A DNA stretch of 64,000 bases, taken from NCBI GenBank assembly GCA_942492225.1, contig CALODS010000001.1:1-64000 (forward strand). Reading direction: 5' to 3'. The notes under the pieces are model-generated. The model did not search any database, was not told where the DNA came from, and saw only the letters and a program-made list of their open reading frames with translations. Positions 63,808-64,000 of the stretch are shown one piece after another (position 1 is the stretch's first letter; each line of letters opens with the position of its first letter). The position numbers were made by a program, and so were the translations under genes. The DNA comes from JAFGTX01 sp942492225 (GTDB taxonomy: Bacteria > Bacillota > Clostridia > Peptostreptococcales > Acidaminobacteraceae).

Positions 63808-64000
63808 CTAAATAAATAATTCTGGTTCTTTTCTATCCTGATAGGTCTTTGTTAACCACTCTGCATGTTCAATAAACGTTGATAAGTTTATCTTCCGTGC
63901 ACTAGCAGGACAGTTTCTAATACACCTAAAACAAGTGATGCACTTTTGAGGATCGGTAACCGAAAAATCATTAGAAGGGATTGCTAAAACAGGACACTCT
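63808..64000 (-). CDS. 4Fe-4S ferredoxin-type protein, C-terminal part only
   Basis: The last 63 codons of a gene that continues past the window edge. It shows the second cluster CITCFRCIRNCP (CxxCxxCxxxCP) with the preceding ECPVLAIPS, so at least a bis-4Fe-4S domain, and a C-terminal amphipathic tail (FIEHAEWLTKTYQDRKEPEL). The layout resembles EFR1-type flavodoxin-ferredoxin proteins, but the rest is not visible. Confidence 0.8.
   Translation of the reverse strand, partial: ECPVLAIPSNDFSVTDPQKCITCFRCIRNCPASARKINLSTFIEHAEWLTKTYQDRKEPELFI

Noticed and set aside
1..64000. CRISPR arrays, tRNA or rRNA genes, prophage modules
   Set aside because: No regularly spaced repeats, no cloverleaf or rRNA signatures and no phage structural or integrase genes were seen on either strand.

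Overview
The window looks like a chromosomal segment of a low-GC, motile, anaerobic or facultative Firmicute, most likely a member of the Clostridia. The reasons are strong AT bias, ribosome binding sites of the AGGAGG/GGGGTG type, hairpins with U-runs closing nearly every operon, and Firmicute-type genes: fructose-bisphosphatase class 3, a small alarmone synthetase, a BmrCD/LmrCD-like ABC pair, fused L-serine dehydratase and a PAS/sigma-54 activator. No rRNA, tRNA, CRISPR or prophage was seen. The species assignment is inference.

Layout. 1-1863 is a decayed group II intron (minus strand) with a reverse transcriptase ruined by stops and frameshifts; it sits just past a terminator. 1941-8051 holds regulators, glutaminase, a metallophosphoesterase with an unknown partner, a DMT transporter and greA. 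8094-16746 is rich in cyclic-di-GMP proteins (REC-HD-GYP, PAS-GGDEF, PAS-GGDEF-EAL) and contains an MFS exporter preceded by a leader peptide and two terminators. 16836-21203 is an acn-icd-gltA operon. 21324-26201 carries a DHH phosphoesterase, a short flagellin homologue, redox proteins (two-fold PDO, glutaredoxin, TVP38) and an MFS protein. 26240-28774 pairs a DMT transporter behind a sigma-54 promoter with a divergent PAS/AAA+ activator. 28795-33168 is a MarR-controlled heterodimeric ABC exporter with two operator palindromes. 33208-38619 holds a GGDEF protein, fbp and two unknowns. 38803-44530 is a five-gene pyruvate dehydrogenase operon (lplA, E1alpha, E1beta, E2, E3). 44701-64000 holds alarmone synthesis, serine catabolism, oxidoreductases, a Nudix hydrolase, a MarR/chemoreceptor divergon, a secreted 5'-nucleotidase, GNATs, a Crp-like regulator, a HAD nucleotidase, sstT and the end of a ferredoxin-type gene.

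Metabolic logic. Pyruvate dehydrogenase, its lipoate ligase, citrate synthase, aconitase and isocitrate dehydrogenase form the route from pyruvate to 2-oxoglutarate; glutaminase feeds glutamate, and SstT plus L-serine dehydratase feed serine into pyruvate. However gltA, lplA and the E2 gene all carry single-base frameshifts, and a tandem GNAT gene carries an in-frame stop. Either the pathway is decaying or the sequence holds uncorrected indel errors. This should be settled first, because it changes the reading of the whole window.

The most interesting regulatory structures are the leader-peptide attenuator of the MFS gene (11917-12195), the near-consensus sigma-54 promoter of the DMT transporter (27185-27200) and the twin MarR palindromes flanking the ABC promoter (28795-28843).
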